Source: Kitasatospora sp. DSM 101779
GTDB taxonomy: Bacteria; Actinomycetota; Actinomycetes; Streptomycetales; Streptomycetaceae
DNA: 64,000 bases
Direction: 5' to 3'
NCBI RefSeq assembly: GCF_025655475.1
Contig: NZ_JAHTIK010000001.1
Span: 6,284,357 to 6,348,356, forward strand
Made by a program: the position numbers and the translations under genes. The notes beneath the pieces are model-generated. The model did no database searches and had not been told where the DNA came from. It saw nothing but the letters and a program-made list of their open reading frames with translations. Each line of letters begins with the position of its first letter. The first letter of the stretch is position 1. Of the stretch, positions 18,683 to 27,688 are shown one piece after another.

Positions 18683-18997
18683 GGGCTTCTCCTGCGGTGG
18701 GGTGGGTGGGGGTTTCGTGGGGGCGCGGACGTCGGGCGTCGGCGTGGGGAACCGGCCCGCGACTGGCGGGCCGGCGCGGCGCAGGGGCGCCGGGAAATGC
18801 GGGGCAGGGCGGGGCCGGAATCCTTGCGGCCGAGCCGAGAGAGCGCTCCCCGGAGGGAGTCTGTGGGGCTGCGATCTCGGGTGTCAAGTCCCCGGTCGGG
18901 AGTTCCGACACGGATCAACCGGCCTGCGCGGAGCGCCCTTTGACCCGCCGCCAGGCGCAGTGGACGGCGGGTTCGCGCAGGCCGCGAGGGGTGCGGC
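18683..18997 (-). other. intergenic region upstream of the beta-helix gene
   Basis: This 315-bp gap between the ROK gene and the secreted beta-helix gene holds one clear element, a CebR-like palindrome at 18838-18851. A purine-rich CAGGAGAAGCCC lies directly before the ATG at 18682 on the minus strand. No other gene is supported. Confidence 0.55.
18838..18851. promoter_or_regulatory. CebR-like (LacI family) operator
   Basis: AGAGAGCGCTCCCC matches 11 of 14 positions of TGGGAGCGCTCCCA, the cellobiose-responsive CebR operator of streptomycetes. It lies about 155 bp upstream of the secreted beta-helix gene, which would link that gene to a distant CebR-type repressor. Confidence 0.55.
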
Positions 18998-20236
18998 TCA
19001 GCCGGTGGCGGCGGCCGACATCCGGGCGGGAAGCTCGCCGCCGGACTGCAGGAAGTGCCAGAGCGGCAGGGTGGCCGCGCCGACGGTGACGGCGTCCGGC
19101 CCGAGCAGGCCGAGATCGATCGAGGTCTGCGCGCGGGGGAAGCGCAGGGCGTACGCGGTCGCGGCGTCCCGGATCGCGGGCAGCAGGCGCGGCCCGAGCA
19201 TCAGCCCGGCCCAGCCGCCGATCACGATCCGCTCCGGGTTGAACAGGTTGATCAGGTCGGCGATGGCCGCGCCGAAGTACTCGGCGGCCTCGGCCAGCAG
19301 CTCGACGGCGTCCTGCTCGCCGGCCTCGGCGGCCGCCAGCAGGGCGGCCAGCCCGGCCTTCTCGCTGGACCCGGCGGGTGCCCGGCCCCAGCGCTCGACC
19401 AGCGCCTCCGCGCCGACGTAGGCCTCCAGGCAGCCGCGCGAGCCGCAGCGGCAGAGCCGGCCGCCCACGTGCACCTTGGTGTGGCCCCACTCGCCCGCGC
19501 TGCTGGTGGCGCCGCGGAAGCGGGCGCCCTCGGCGATCACGCAGGCGCCGACGCCGGAGCCGAAGAGCGCGACCACCGCGTGCCGGGCGCCGCGGCCCGC
19601 ACCGAACCACATCTCGGCCTGGCCGAGCGTCTTGGCGCCGTTGTCGACGTAGAGCGGCAGGTCGGTGCCGGCCCGCAGCATCCGGCCGAGCGGCACGGCG
19701 TCCCAGTCCACGGTCTGGCTGTGCACCACGATGCCGAGGCCGTCGGTGCCCGGGTCGCCCTGCTCGACGATGCCGGGCACGCCGACGCCGACGCCGAGCA
19801 CGGTGGCCGGGTCGGTGCCGGTGGCGTGCAGCACCTCGGCGAGCCCGGTGAGGATCAGCTCCACCACGTGGTCGGAGTCGTGGCCGCAGTCCGAGAGCGG
19901 GTGGTCGCTGGCGGCGAGCTCGGTGAGCCCCAGGTCGAAGAGCGCGACCCTGACCTGGGTCTCGCCGACGTCGACGCCGACCAGGTGGGCCCGGTCGGGC
20001 GGCACCTGCAGCAGGATGCGGGGCCGGCCTCCGTCCGATTCGACCGATCCGCACTCCTCGACCAGCCCGTCCGCCAGCAGCTCGCCGATCACATTGCTGA
20101 CCGAACCGGCGCTGAGCCCGCTGATCTGGCCCAACTCCTGCCTGCTGAGCGGCCCTTCGAAATACAACCGTTGCAAAAGGGTCGATCTGCTGCCGCGCCG
20201 CAGGTCGCGGACCGTCTGCTTGCCTCGCTCTGCCAT
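18998..20236 (-). CDS. ROK-family transcriptional regulator
   Basis: Sugar-responsive repressor of 412 residues. An N-terminal winged helix-turn-helix (about 20-80: SRQELGQISGLSAGSVSNVI) is fused to a ROK sugar-kinase-like domain with VGVDVGETQVR (phosphate loop), GAGRGARHAVVALFGSGVGA and the Cys cluster CRCGSRGCLE that binds zinc. It is divergent from the sugar ABC/GH1 operon, with a 160-bp shared control region, so it probably represses that operon and itself. The inducer is likely a mono- or oligosaccharide taken up by the transporter. Confidence 0.9.
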   Translation of the reverse strand: MAERGKQTVRDLRRGSRSTLLQRLYFEGPLSRQELGQISGLSAGSVSNVIGELLADGLVEECGSVESDGGRPRILLQVPPDRAHLVGVDVGETQVRVALFDLGLTELAASDHPLSDCGHDSDHVVELILTGLAEVLHATGTDPATVLGVGVGVPGIVEQGDPGTDGLGIVVHSQTVDWDAVPLGRMLRAGTDLPLYVDNGAKTLGQAEMWFGAGRGARHAVVALFGSGVGACVIAEGARFRGATSSAGEWGHTKVHVGGRLCRCGSRGCLEAYVGAEALVERWGRAPAGSSEKAGLAALLAAAEAGEQDAVELLAEAAEYFGAAIADLINLFNPERIVIGGWAGLMLGPRLLPAIRDAATAYALRFPRAQTSIDLGLLGPDAVTVGAATLPLWHFLQSGGELPARMSAAATG

Positions 20237-20249
20237 CGGTACTCCCTCC

Positions 20250-20270
20250 TGCAGCGAATCTAGCGCTGCA
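20250..20270. promoter_or_regulatory. inverted repeat at the ROK promoter, probable operator
   Basis: TGCAGCG and CGCTGCA, separated by seven bases (AATCTAG), form a perfect 7-7-7 inverted repeat 14 bp upstream of the ROK start and about 130 bp upstream of the transporter operon. This spacing is typical of a dimeric repressor site. Confidence 0.6.
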
Positions 20271-20401
20271 CGTCCTCTTGACGCCAGCTTTTCTCACACG
20301 TTAAATCACGGCCTGAAGAAAGCCCTCTCCGGGGCCGGCACCCCGGCGGAGGGCCCTTCCACCCCCACCACGCCATCCACCCGCCCGAGAGGGGCATGGT
20401 C

Positions 20402-21718
20402 ATGCGTATCAACCGTCTGGCTGCCGCGACCGCCGTGGTCGCGACTCTTGCACTCACCGCCACCGCCTGCGGGGGCGGCTCCAGCACCGGCGGCTCCGGC
20501 GACAACAGCAGCCCCAAGACGCTGACGTACTGGGCCAGCAACCAGGGCACCAGCCTCGAGAACGACAAGCAGGTCCTGGAGCCCGAGCTGAGAAAGTTCG
20601 AGCAGCAGACCGGCATCAAGGTCAAGCTCGAGGTCATCCCCTGGTCCGACCTGCTCAACCGCATCCTCGCCGCCACCACCTCCGGCCAGGGCCCCGACGT
20701 CCTCAACATCGGCAACACCTGGTCCGCCTCGCTCCAGGCCACCGGCGCCCTGCTGTCCTTCGACGACGCCACCTTCGGCAAGATCGGCGGCAAGGACCGC
20801 TTCCTGCCCGCCACCATCGCCTCCGCCGGCGCGGCCGGCAAGGACCCGGCAGCCGTCCCGCTGTACTCGATGGCCTACGGCCTCTACTACAACAAGAAGA
20901 TGTTCCAGGCCGCCGGCATCGAGCGCCCGCCGGCCACCTGGGACGAGCTGATCGCCGACGGCCAGAAGCTCACCAAGGACGGCAAGTACGGCATCGCCGT
21001 CGAGGGCGGCAACGTCTCCGAGAACGTCCACCACGCCTTCACCCTCGGCAAGCAGCACGGCGCCGACTTCTTCGACGCCTCCGGCAAGCCCGCCTTCGAC
21101 GCCCCCGAGGCCGTCGCCGCGATCAAGCAGTACGTCGACCTGATCGCCAAGGACAAGATCGCCGCCCCGGGCAACGCCGAGTACGCCAACAACCAGACCC
21201 TCACCGACTTCGCCACCGGCAAGGTCGGCATGATGATGTGGCAGTCCGCCGGCGCCAACCTCAAGTCGCACGGCATGAACCCCGACGACTACGGCGTCGC
21301 CCCCGTCCCCGTCCCCGCGGGTGCCTCCGGCACCAAGCTCACCAGCTCCATGGTCGCCGGCATCAACCTCGCCGTCTTCAAGAACACCAAGAACCTCAAC
21401 GGCGCGCTGGACTTCGTGAAGTTCATGACCGGCAAGGACGAGCAGATCCAGCTCAACAAGACCTACGGCTCGATCCCGCCGGTCGCCGACGCCCAGGGCG
21501 ACGCCGCCTTCGCCACCCCCGAGCTCCAGGCCCTCTCCAAGGTCCTCGGCTCCAGCGCCCAGCCGCTCCCGCAGGTCGCCAACGAGAGCCAGTTCGAGAC
21601 CCTCGTCGGCACCGCCGTCAAGAACCTGCTCGCCGCGGCCGCCGCCGGCAAGCCGGTCACCGACGAGTCCGTCAAGGCCGAACTCACCAAGGCCCAGCAG
21701 CAGATGCCGGCCAACTGA
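20402..21718 (+). CDS. sugar ABC transporter, extracellular solute-binding lipoprotein
   Basis: Lipoprotein of 438 residues that captures oligosaccharides outside the membrane. The signal peptide ends with a lipobox (LTATAC, Cys23). The mature part follows the family 1 solute-binding fold (LTYWASNQGT, VKLEVIPWSDLLNRI, GLYYNKKMFQAAGI). ATG 20402 is seven bases after GAGAGGGG; an ATG two codons earlier is too close. It heads a four-gene operon with two permeases and a GH1 enzyme. No ATPase gene is nearby, as is usual for streptomycete systems that share MsiK. Confidence 0.92.
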   Translation: MRINRLAAATAVVATLALTATACGGGSSTGGSGDNSSPKTLTYWASNQGTSLENDKQVLEPELRKFEQQTGIKVKLEVIPWSDLLNRILAATTSGQGPDVLNIGNTWSASLQATGALLSFDDATFGKIGGKDRFLPATIASAGAAGKDPAAVPLYSMAYGLYYNKKMFQAAGIERPPATWDELIADGQKLTKDGKYGIAVEGGNVSENVHHAFTLGKQHGADFFDASGKPAFDAPEAVAAIKQYVDLIAKDKIAAPGNAEYANNQTLTDFATGKVGMMMWQSAGANLKSHGMNPDDYGVAPVPVPAGASGTKLTSSMVAGINLAVFKNTKNLNGALDFVKFMTGKDEQIQLNKTYGSIPPVADAQGDAAFATPELQALSKVLGSSAQPLPQVANESQFETLVGTAVKNLLAAAAAGKPVTDESVKAELTKAQQQMPAN

Positions 21719-21719
21719 C

Positions 21720-22649
21720 GTGCGACAGCGACTCGGCCGACTGCGCCTGACCCCCAAGGGCCTACCCTATCTGCTCCTGCTCCCGGCGCTGCTCCTGGAG
21801 CTGCTGATCCACCTGGTGCCCATGGTGGTCGGCATCGCGATGAGCTTCAAACAGCTCACCCAGTTCTTCATCCGGGACTGGTCGTCCGCACCGTGGACTG
21901 GCCTCGGGAACTACCACCTGGCGGTGGACTTCAGTGCCCCCGTCGGCCAGTCGCTGCTCAACTCGTTCTGGGTGACCTGCGCCTTCACGATCCTCGCCGT
22001 CGGCCTCTCCTGGCTGGTGGGCACCACGGCGGCGATCATGATGCAGGACGCCTTCCGCGGCAGGGGGCTGCTCCGCGCGGCCTTCCTGCTGCCCTACGCC
22101 CTGCCCGTTTACGCGGCCGTCATCACCTGGTCGTTCATGTTCCAGCGGGACACCGGGCTGGTCAACCACGTCCTGCACGACCAGCTCCACCTCACCTCGG
22201 ACCGGCCGTTCTGGCTGATCGGCGATAACAGCTTCACCGCGCTCGTCGTCGTCTCCGTCTGGCGCTCCTGGCCGTTCGCCTTCCTCACCCTGACGGCCGG
22301 TCTGCAGAACATCCCCCGCGAGCTCTACGAGGCCGCCGCGATGGACGGCGCCGGCGTATGGCAGCAGATCCGCCGGATCACCCTGCCCTCGCTGCGCCCG
22401 GTCAACCTCGTCCTCGTGCTCGTCCTCTTCCTCTGGACGTTCAACGACTTCAACACGCCGTACGTGCTCTTCGGCAAGTCGGCACCGGAGGCGTCGGACC
22501 TCATCTCCATCCACATCTACCAGTCCTCCTTCGTCACCTGGAACTTCGGCGCCGGCTCGGCCATGTCCGTCCTGCTGCTGCTGTTCCTGCTGCTGGTGAC
22601 GTCGGTCTACCTGTTCACCACCTCGCGTCGGAGGGGCGCCGATGATTAA
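21720..22649 (+). CDS. sugar ABC transporter permease (MalF type)
   Basis: Membrane component of 309 residues with about six membrane segments. The ATPase-docking EAA loop is ELYEAAAMDGAGVWQQIRRITLP near residues 200-222. Its GTG start is one base beyond the stop of the binding-protein gene and it overlaps the next permease by eight bases, so translation is coupled. Confidence 0.92.
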   Translation: MRQRLGRLRLTPKGLPYLLLLPALLLELLIHLVPMVVGIAMSFKQLTQFFIRDWSSAPWTGLGNYHLAVDFSAPVGQSLLNSFWVTCAFTILAVGLSWLVGTTAAIMMQDAFRGRGLLRAAFLLPYALPVYAAVITWSFMFQRDTGLVNHVLHDQLHLTSDRPFWLIGDNSFTALVVVSVWRSWPFAFLTLTAGLQNIPRELYEAAAMDGAGVWQQIRRITLPSLRPVNLVLVLVLFLWTFNDFNTPYVLFGKSAPEASDLISIHIYQSSFVTWNFGAGSAMSVLLLLFLLLVTSVYLFTTSRRRGADD

Positions 22650-23484
22650 CCCGCCCGCGTCCTTCCGGTGGACCCGCCGGATCGTGCTCGCCCTGCTCGC
22701 GGTCTTCACCCTCGTCCCGGTCGGCGTCATGGTCAGCTCCTCGCTGAAGCCGCTCCAGGACGTCCAGGGGCCGTTCCGCTGGATACCGAGCACGCTCACC
22801 GTCCGGCCCTACTTCGACATCTGGAAGACCGTCCCGCTCGGCAAGTACTTCATCAACTCGATCATCGTGGCCGGCGGAGCGACGGTCTGCTCGGTGCTCA
22901 TCGCGATCCTCGCCGCCTACGGCGTCAGCCGCTACCGCTTCCGCGGCCGCCGGCTGTTCACCGTCACCGTGCTGTCGACGCAGATGTTCCCCGGCATCCT
23001 CTTCCTGCTGCCGCTGTTCCTCATCTTCGTCAACATCGGCAACAGCACCGGCGTCGCCCTCTACGGCAGCCGCGGCGGACTGATCCTCACCTACCTCACC
23101 TTCTCGCTGCCGTTCTCGATCTGGATGCTGGTCGGCTACTTCGACTCCATCCCGCGGGACCTGGACGAGGCCGCCCTGGTCGACGGCTGCGGCCCCGTCC
23201 GGGCCCTGGTGCAGATCATCGTCCCGGCCGCCGTCCCCGGCATCGTCGCCGTCGCCGTGTACGCCTTCATGACCGCCTGGGGCGAGGTCCTCTTCGCCTC
23301 CGTCATGACCAACGACGAGACCCGCACCCTCGCCGTCGGCCTCCAGGGCTACGCGACGCTCAACGACGTGTACTGGAACCAGGTCATGGCCGCCTCGCTG
23401 GTGGTCAGCGTCCCGGTCGTCGCCGGCTTCCTCCTGCTGCAGCGCTACCTCGTCGCCGGACTCACCGCCGGCGCCGTCAAGTGA
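22642..23484 (+). CDS. sugar ABC transporter permease (MalG type)
   Basis: Second membrane component, 280 residues, six predicted segments, with the EAA loop [23 protein letters not shown] near residues 172-194. ATG 22642 lies inside the end of the preceding permease gene. Together they form the pore for oligosaccharide import. Confidence 0.92.
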   Translation: MINPPASFRWTRRIVLALLAVFTLVPVGVMVSSSLKPLQDVQGPFRWIPSTLTVRPYFDIWKTVPLGKYFINSIIVAGGATVCSVLIAILAAYGVSRYRFRGRRLFTVTVLSTQMFPGILFLLPLFLIFVNIGNSTGVALYGSRGGLILTYLTFSLPFSIWMLVGYFDSIPRDLDEAALVDGCGPVRALVQIIVPAAVPGIVAVAVYAFMTAWGEVLFASVMTNDETRTLAVGLQGYATLNDVYWNQVMAASLVVSVPVVAGFLLLQRYLVAGLTAGAVK

Positions 23485-23504
23485 CCCTGATTGAAAGGCC
23501 AGTT

Positions 23505-24845
23505 GTGAACGACCTCAACGCCCTGCCGGACGACTTCGTCTGGGGCGCGGCCACCTCCGCGTACCAGATCGAGGGTGCCGTGGACGAGGACGGCCGTGCG
23601 CCCTCCATCTGGGACACCTTCTCCCACACCCCCGGGAAGATCGACAACGGCGACCACGGCGACACCGCCTGCGACCACTACCACCGCTACAACGAGGACA
23701 TCGGCCTCATGAAGCGGCTCGGCCTCGGCGCCTACCGCTTCTCCGTCGCCTGGCCCCGCGTGGTGCCGCAGGCCGACGGCCGGATCAACGCCGAGGGCCT
23801 CGCCTTCTACGACCGCCTGGTCGACGGCCTGCTGGACGCCGGCATCACCCCGCACGGCACCCTGTACCACTGGGACCTCCCGCAGGCCCAGCAGGACCGC
23901 GGCGGCTGGCCCGAGCGCGCCACCGCCGAGCGCTTCGGCGAGTACGCGGCCGTCGTCGCCGACCGCCTCGGCGACCGCGTCAAGCACTGGGCCACCCTCA
24001 ACGAGCCGCTCTGCTCCTCCTGGATCGGCCACCTCGAGGGCGCGATGGCCCCGGGCTGGACGGACCTCACCGCCGCCGTCCGCACCTCGTACCACCTGCA
24101 CCTCGGCCACGGCTACGCCGTGCAGGCGCTGCGCGCCGCCCACCCGGACGTCCAGGTCGGCATCGTCAACAACCTCAGCCCGATCGTCCCGGCCACCGAC
24201 AGCGAGGCCGACCGCCTCGCCGCCGTCCGCGCCGACGGCCACATCAACCGATGGTGGCTCGACCCCGTCCTCGGCCGCGGCTACCCGGAGGACATGGTCA
24301 AGCTCTACGGCGTCGAACTCCCCGTCCGTGACGGCGACATGGATCTCATCTCGGCCCCGCTCGACTGGATCGGCCTCAACTACTACTTCCGCCAGTTCGT
24401 CGAGGACGACCCGACCGGCGCCGTCCCGCAGTTCCGCCAGGCCCCCGGCCGCAACGCCGAACACACCGCCATGGGCTGGGAGGTGGACGCCGAGGGCATC
24501 CACCAGCTGCTGATGCGCCTCACCGAGGAGTACGGCGTCCGGAAGATCTACATCACCGAGAACGGCTCCGCCTACCGCGACACCGTGACCGCGGACGGCC
24601 GGATCGAGGACCCGGAGCGCACCGCCTACCTGGAGGGCCACCTGGACGCCTGCGCCCGCGCCGTCGCCAAGGGCGCCCCGCTGGCGGGCTACTTCGCCTG
24701 GTCGCTGCTCGACAACTTCGAGTGGGCGTACGGCTACGACAAGCGGTTCGGCCTTGTGCACGTCGACTACGACACCCAGCGGCGCACCGTGAAGGCCAGC
24801 GGCGAGCGGTACGCGGAGATCATCCGCAACCACCGCACCCGCTGA
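23505..24845 (+). CDS. GH1 beta-glucosidase
   Basis: Cytoplasmic glycoside hydrolase family 1 enzyme of 446 residues, which would split imported cellobiose, laminaribiose or related beta-glucosides. The acid/base Glu167 is in TLNEP and the nucleophile Glu352 is in YITENG; the N-terminal [14 protein letters not shown] motif is complete. I chose GTG 23505, seven bases after AAAGG; GTG 23481 overlaps the permease stop and has no binding site. As last gene of the transporter operon it defines the imported sugar as beta-linked. Confidence 0.93.
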   Translation: MNDLNALPDDFVWGAATSAYQIEGAVDEDGRAPSIWDTFSHTPGKIDNGDHGDTACDHYHRYNEDIGLMKRLGLGAYRFSVAWPRVVPQADGRINAEGLAFYDRLVDGLLDAGITPHGTLYHWDLPQAQQDRGGWPERATAERFGEYAAVVADRLGDRVKHWATLNEPLCSSWIGHLEGAMAPGWTDLTAAVRTSYHLHLGHGYAVQALRAAHPDVQVGIVNNLSPIVPATDSEADRLAAVRADGHINRWWLDPVLGRGYPEDMVKLYGVELPVRDGDMDLISAPLDWIGLNYYFRQFVEDDPTGAVPQFRQAPGRNAEHTAMGWEVDAEGIHQLLMRLTEEYGVRKIYITENGSAYRDTVTADGRIEDPERTAYLEGHLDACARAVAKGAPLAGYFAWSLLDNFEWAYGYDKRFGLVHVDYDTQRRTVKASGERYAEIIRNHRTR

Positions 24846-24854
24846 CCCGCAGAC

Positions 24855-24890
24855 CGAGGGGTCCGGCGGCGGCGGCCGCCGGACCCCTCG
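24855..24890. terminator. strong bidirectional hairpin
   Basis: Perfect 16-bp stem (24855-24870 with 24875-24890) and a GGCG loop in the 48-bp gap between the convergent GH1 and LysR genes. Confidence 0.9.
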
Positions 24891-24893
24891 TCG

Positions 24894-25847
24894 TCAGCTC
24901 CCCGCAGGTTGCCCCGGTGTGTCCGGGGCAGGTGCGGGCAGGGCCTCGCGCAGGGCCTCGCGCAGGCGGTCGAGCAGCGCCCGGGCCGCGGGACTCGCCG
25001 GGCCGGCGCCCCGCCAGGCCAGCGCGATCCGGGCGCGGACACCGGGACGGACGATCGGCAGCGGCCGCACCCGTCCGTCGACGGCCGGGCCGTCGCCCCC
25101 GGCCGGCAGCACCGCGACACCGAGCCCACGGGAGGCGAGCCGTGCCAGCACATCCGGTACAGCTGCCTCGAACGTGACGCGGGGGCGGAACCCGGCCTGC
25201 GCACAGGCACGTTCGAGCGCCGCTCGGACTCCGGTGCCACGGGGCAGGCAGATCAGCGCCCGGTCGCGCAGCTCCGTCAGCGGGACGCCCGCGGGCCCGG
25301 CCGCGGCGTGGATCGGGTCTCCGGGCGCAGCGAGGACGCCCAGCGGAGCGTCGACGACCGTGACGAGCGACAGGCCGGGCGGGGGCACCTCGTCGGTGGG
25401 TCCGAGGAGGGCGATGTCGAGGTCGCCGGCCAGGAGTGCCGCCTGCATCCGCTCGGAGGTGTCCTCGGTGAGCGTGATCTCCAGGGCGGGATGGGCGTCA
25501 TGGAAGTCCGCGAGGAACGAGGCGATGTCGAACGCATGGCCGGTGGCGCCCGAGACCGTCCCGAGCGAGACCCGGCCCCGCAGCAGCCCGGTGTACGCGT
25601 CAGCCGTTTGCCGTACCGCATCCGCCGCGGCCAGCGCGGCCCGGGCGTACGGCAGGATCGCCCGGCCGGTCTCGGTCGGCGTCACCGCCCGGTGCGAGCG
25701 GTCGAGCAGCTGCTGCCCCAACTCCCGCTCCAGCTGGCGTATCTGAGCGCTCAGACCCGGCTGGGCCAGGTGCAGTCGGGCGGCTGCGCGGGTGAAGCCG
25801 CCCTCGTCGACGACGGTGACGAAGTAGCGCAGCTGGCGAAGCTCCAT
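24894..25847 (-). CDS. LysR-family transcriptional regulator
   Basis: Regulator of 317 residues: N-terminal helix-turn-helix (MELRQLRYFVTVVDEGGFTR, then AQPGLSAQIRQLERELG) and a LysR substrate-binding domain (from about residue 90, GRVSLGTVSGATG). It is divergent from the gene starting at 25919 across 71 bp and probably controls it. The effector cannot be read from sequence. Confidence 0.92.
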   Translation of the reverse strand: MELRQLRYFVTVVDEGGFTRAAARLHLAQPGLSAQIRQLERELGQQLLDRSHRAVTPTETGRAILPYARAALAAADAVRQTADAYTGLLRGRVSLGTVSGATGHAFDIASFLADFHDAHPALEITLTEDTSERMQAALLAGDLDIALLGPTDEVPPPGLSLVTVVDAPLGVLAAPGDPIHAAAGPAGVPLTELRDRALICLPRGTGVRAALERACAQAGFRPRVTFEAAVPDVLARLASRGLGVAVLPAGGDGPAVDGRVRPLPIVRPGVRARIALAWRGAGPASPAARALLDRLREALREALPAPAPDTPGQPAGS

Positions 25848-25918
25848 AAGTGATCATTCTAGATCGCAGCACACCTGTGTATTGGACGTCTTGATCCGCC
25901 GTCAGCAGGCTTGGACCC

Positions 25919-26620
25919 ATGGAGAACGCAGCGGGACGCCGGGACGGACGGGCGGGCACCGAGGTGGGGATCAGGGCCGCGATCGCAGCGGAGCGCCGGG
26001 AACTGGCCGACCTGTTCGAGGGTTTGCGGGCCGGCGCGTGGGACGCACCGAGCCTGTGCGGCGGGTGGCGGGTCCGCGAGGTCGTCGCCCACATGTCGAC
26101 GGGGTTCCGGTTCTCCCTGCCGGCGACTCTGGGCGAACTGGTCAAGGCCCGGGGAAGCCTGCACCGCATGACCGACCGCGTCGCCCGCAGGGACGCGGCC
26201 GCGTACTCCACCGGCGAGCTCAGCGCCTTCCTGCGGGACAACGCCGAGCACCCGTGGACGCCGCCGGTCGGCGGCCTCGCGGCCGCCCTCGGCCACGACG
26301 TGGTGCACGGGCTGGACGTGACGGTCGCGCTCGGACTCGGGCGGAGTGTCCCCGAGGACAGGCTGCGCCTCCTGCTCGACGACATCACGCCCCGCGGCCT
26401 GAGGTTCTTCGGTGCCGACCTCCGCGGAGTGCGGCTGTGCGCCGAGGACATGGACTGGTCCTACGGCTCCGGCACTCCCCTCTACGGCGCCGCCCAGGAC
26501 CTCCTGCTGCTGGCCTACGGCCGCAGGCTCCCGCAGGGCCGCCTCCGCGGCGGACCGAGCAGCCGTTTCACCCACCCGGAAGCTCCGGCCCGTCTGCCGT
26601 TCCACCCCGGTGGCAACTAG
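25919..26620 (+). CDS. maleylpyruvate isomerase family / mycothiol-dependent DinB-like protein
   Basis: Protein of 233 residues of the actinobacterial MDMPI family. The DinB-type N-terminal half shows LCGGWRVREVVAHMSTGFR, with the metal-binding His in VAHM, and a second His in ALGHDVVHGLDV. Members use mycothiol or bind metals; the real reaction is rarely known. Its stop codon overlaps the -10 region of the sigma gene that follows. Confidence 0.8.
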   Translation: MENAAGRRDGRAGTEVGIRAAIAAERRELADLFEGLRAGAWDAPSLCGGWRVREVVAHMSTGFRFSLPATLGELVKARGSLHRMTDRVARRDAAAYSTGELSAFLRDNAEHPWTPPVGGLAAALGHDVVHGLDVTVALGLGRSVPEDRLRLLLDDITPRGLRFFGADLRGVRLCAEDMDWSYGSGTPLYGAAQDLLLLAYGRRLPQGRLRGGPSSRFTHPEAPARLPFHPGGN

Positions 26621-26623
26621 GAT
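26618..26623 (+). promoter_or_regulatory. -10 box of a leaderless promoter for the ECF41 sigma gene
   Basis: TAGGAT ends 7 bases before the ATG at 26631, which has no ribosome binding site. The TAG of this box is also the stop codon of the upstream gene. Confidence 0.55.
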
Positions 26624-26630
26624 CGCGGGC

Positions 26631-27575
26631 ATGGCCCTGATCATGAGCGACGTGGAGCGGTTCGAGGCTGCCAGGCCCCGGTTGGAGGCCATCGCCTACC
26701 GCCTGCTCGGCTCGGCGGGCGAGGCGGAGGACGCCGTTCAGGAGACGTTCCTGCGCTGGCAGGCGGCCGACGCCGAGCGGATCGAGGTGCTCGAGGCCTG
26801 GTTGACCAAGGTGCTCACCAACCTGTGCCTCAACATGCTCACTTCGGCACGTGCCCGGCGCGAGACGTACGTGGGCCAGTGGCTCCCCGAGCCGCTGCTC
26901 GCCGGCGACCCGATGCTCGGCCCGGCCGACACCGCCGAGCAGCGCGAGTCGGTGTCGTACGCCGTCCTCGTGCTGCTGGAGCGCCTGTCGCCCAACGAGC
27001 GGGCGGTGTACGTGCTGCGCGAGGCCTTCGGCCACCCGCACCGGGAGATCGCCGAGATCCTGAACATCACCGAGGCGGCCAGCCAGCAGATCCACCACCG
27101 GGCCAAGAAGCACGTCGCGGAGGGCAGGGCCCGCACCGAGATCGACGAGGCCGCCGCCCGGAGGGTCGTCGACGAGTTCCTGGCCGCCGCGACCAGCGGC
27201 CGTACCGAGCCCCTGGTGCGCCTGCTCACCCAGGACGCCGTCTCGGTCGGCGACGGCGGCGGGAAGGTCCCGGCCCGCGCGAAGGCGTTCGAGGGCGCGC
27301 TCGCGGTCGCGAAGTTCCTGCGCGGCCTGTTCAAGCCCAGCGAGGCCAAGCGGGCCCACGTCGGCGGTGCGCCCGAGATCCACTTCGCGATCGCCAACGG
27401 CGGGCCCGCCGTGGTGGCGGTCGTGGAGGGCCGGGTCGTCGGGATCACCTGCCTGGAGGTCACCGCGGACGGCATCGCCGCAGTCCGCAGCCAGGTCAAC
27501 CCCGACAAGCTGGTCCGCGCGACCGGGCAGTGGGCCGCTGCGGACCACGGGAGCACCCCGCTCGTCGTGCTCTGA
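26631..27575 (+). CDS. sigJ: ECF41-type RNA polymerase sigma factor (SigJ-like)
   Basis: Sigma factor of 314 residues. Regions sigma2 (about 8-75: YRLLGSAGEAEDAVQETFLRW) and sigma4 (about 110-165: ERLSPNERAVYVLREAFGHP) are followed by the SnoaL-like C-terminal extension that marks ECF41. The group-specific motifs WLPEP, DGGGK and NPDKL are present; in ECF41 proteins this extension regulates activity in place of an anti-sigma factor. The following FAD oxidoreductase is the type of partner gene usually found in the ECF41 target operon. No anti-sigma gene is seen. Confidence 0.92.
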   Translation: MALIMSDVERFEAARPRLEAIAYRLLGSAGEAEDAVQETFLRWQAADAERIEVLEAWLTKVLTNLCLNMLTSARARRETYVGQWLPEPLLAGDPMLGPADTAEQRESVSYAVLVLLERLSPNERAVYVLREAFGHPHREIAEILNITEAASQQIHHRAKKHVAEGRARTEIDEAAARRVVDEFLAAATSGRTEPLVRLLTQDAVSVGDGGGKVPARAKAFEGALAVAKFLRGLFKPSEAKRAHVGGAPEIHFAIANGGPAVVAVVEGRVVGITCLEVTADGIAAVRSQVNPDKLVRATGQWAAADHGSTPLVVL

Positions 27576-27688
27576 CCCCGTGTGACGTGCTTCACATCCC
27601 GACCCTGTCAGGAAACGCCGGGCTGCCCGGTTCAAGAGGCGAAACCGCGCAGAGACAGCGGCGGAACCCTCCAGACAGGAGCAGGCAC

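Noticed and set aside
27601-27640. ECF41-type promoter (TGTCACA ... CGTC) ahead of the FAD oxidoreductase
   Set aside because: TGTCAGG is present at 27606 but no CGTC lies at the expected distance, so I do not call it.
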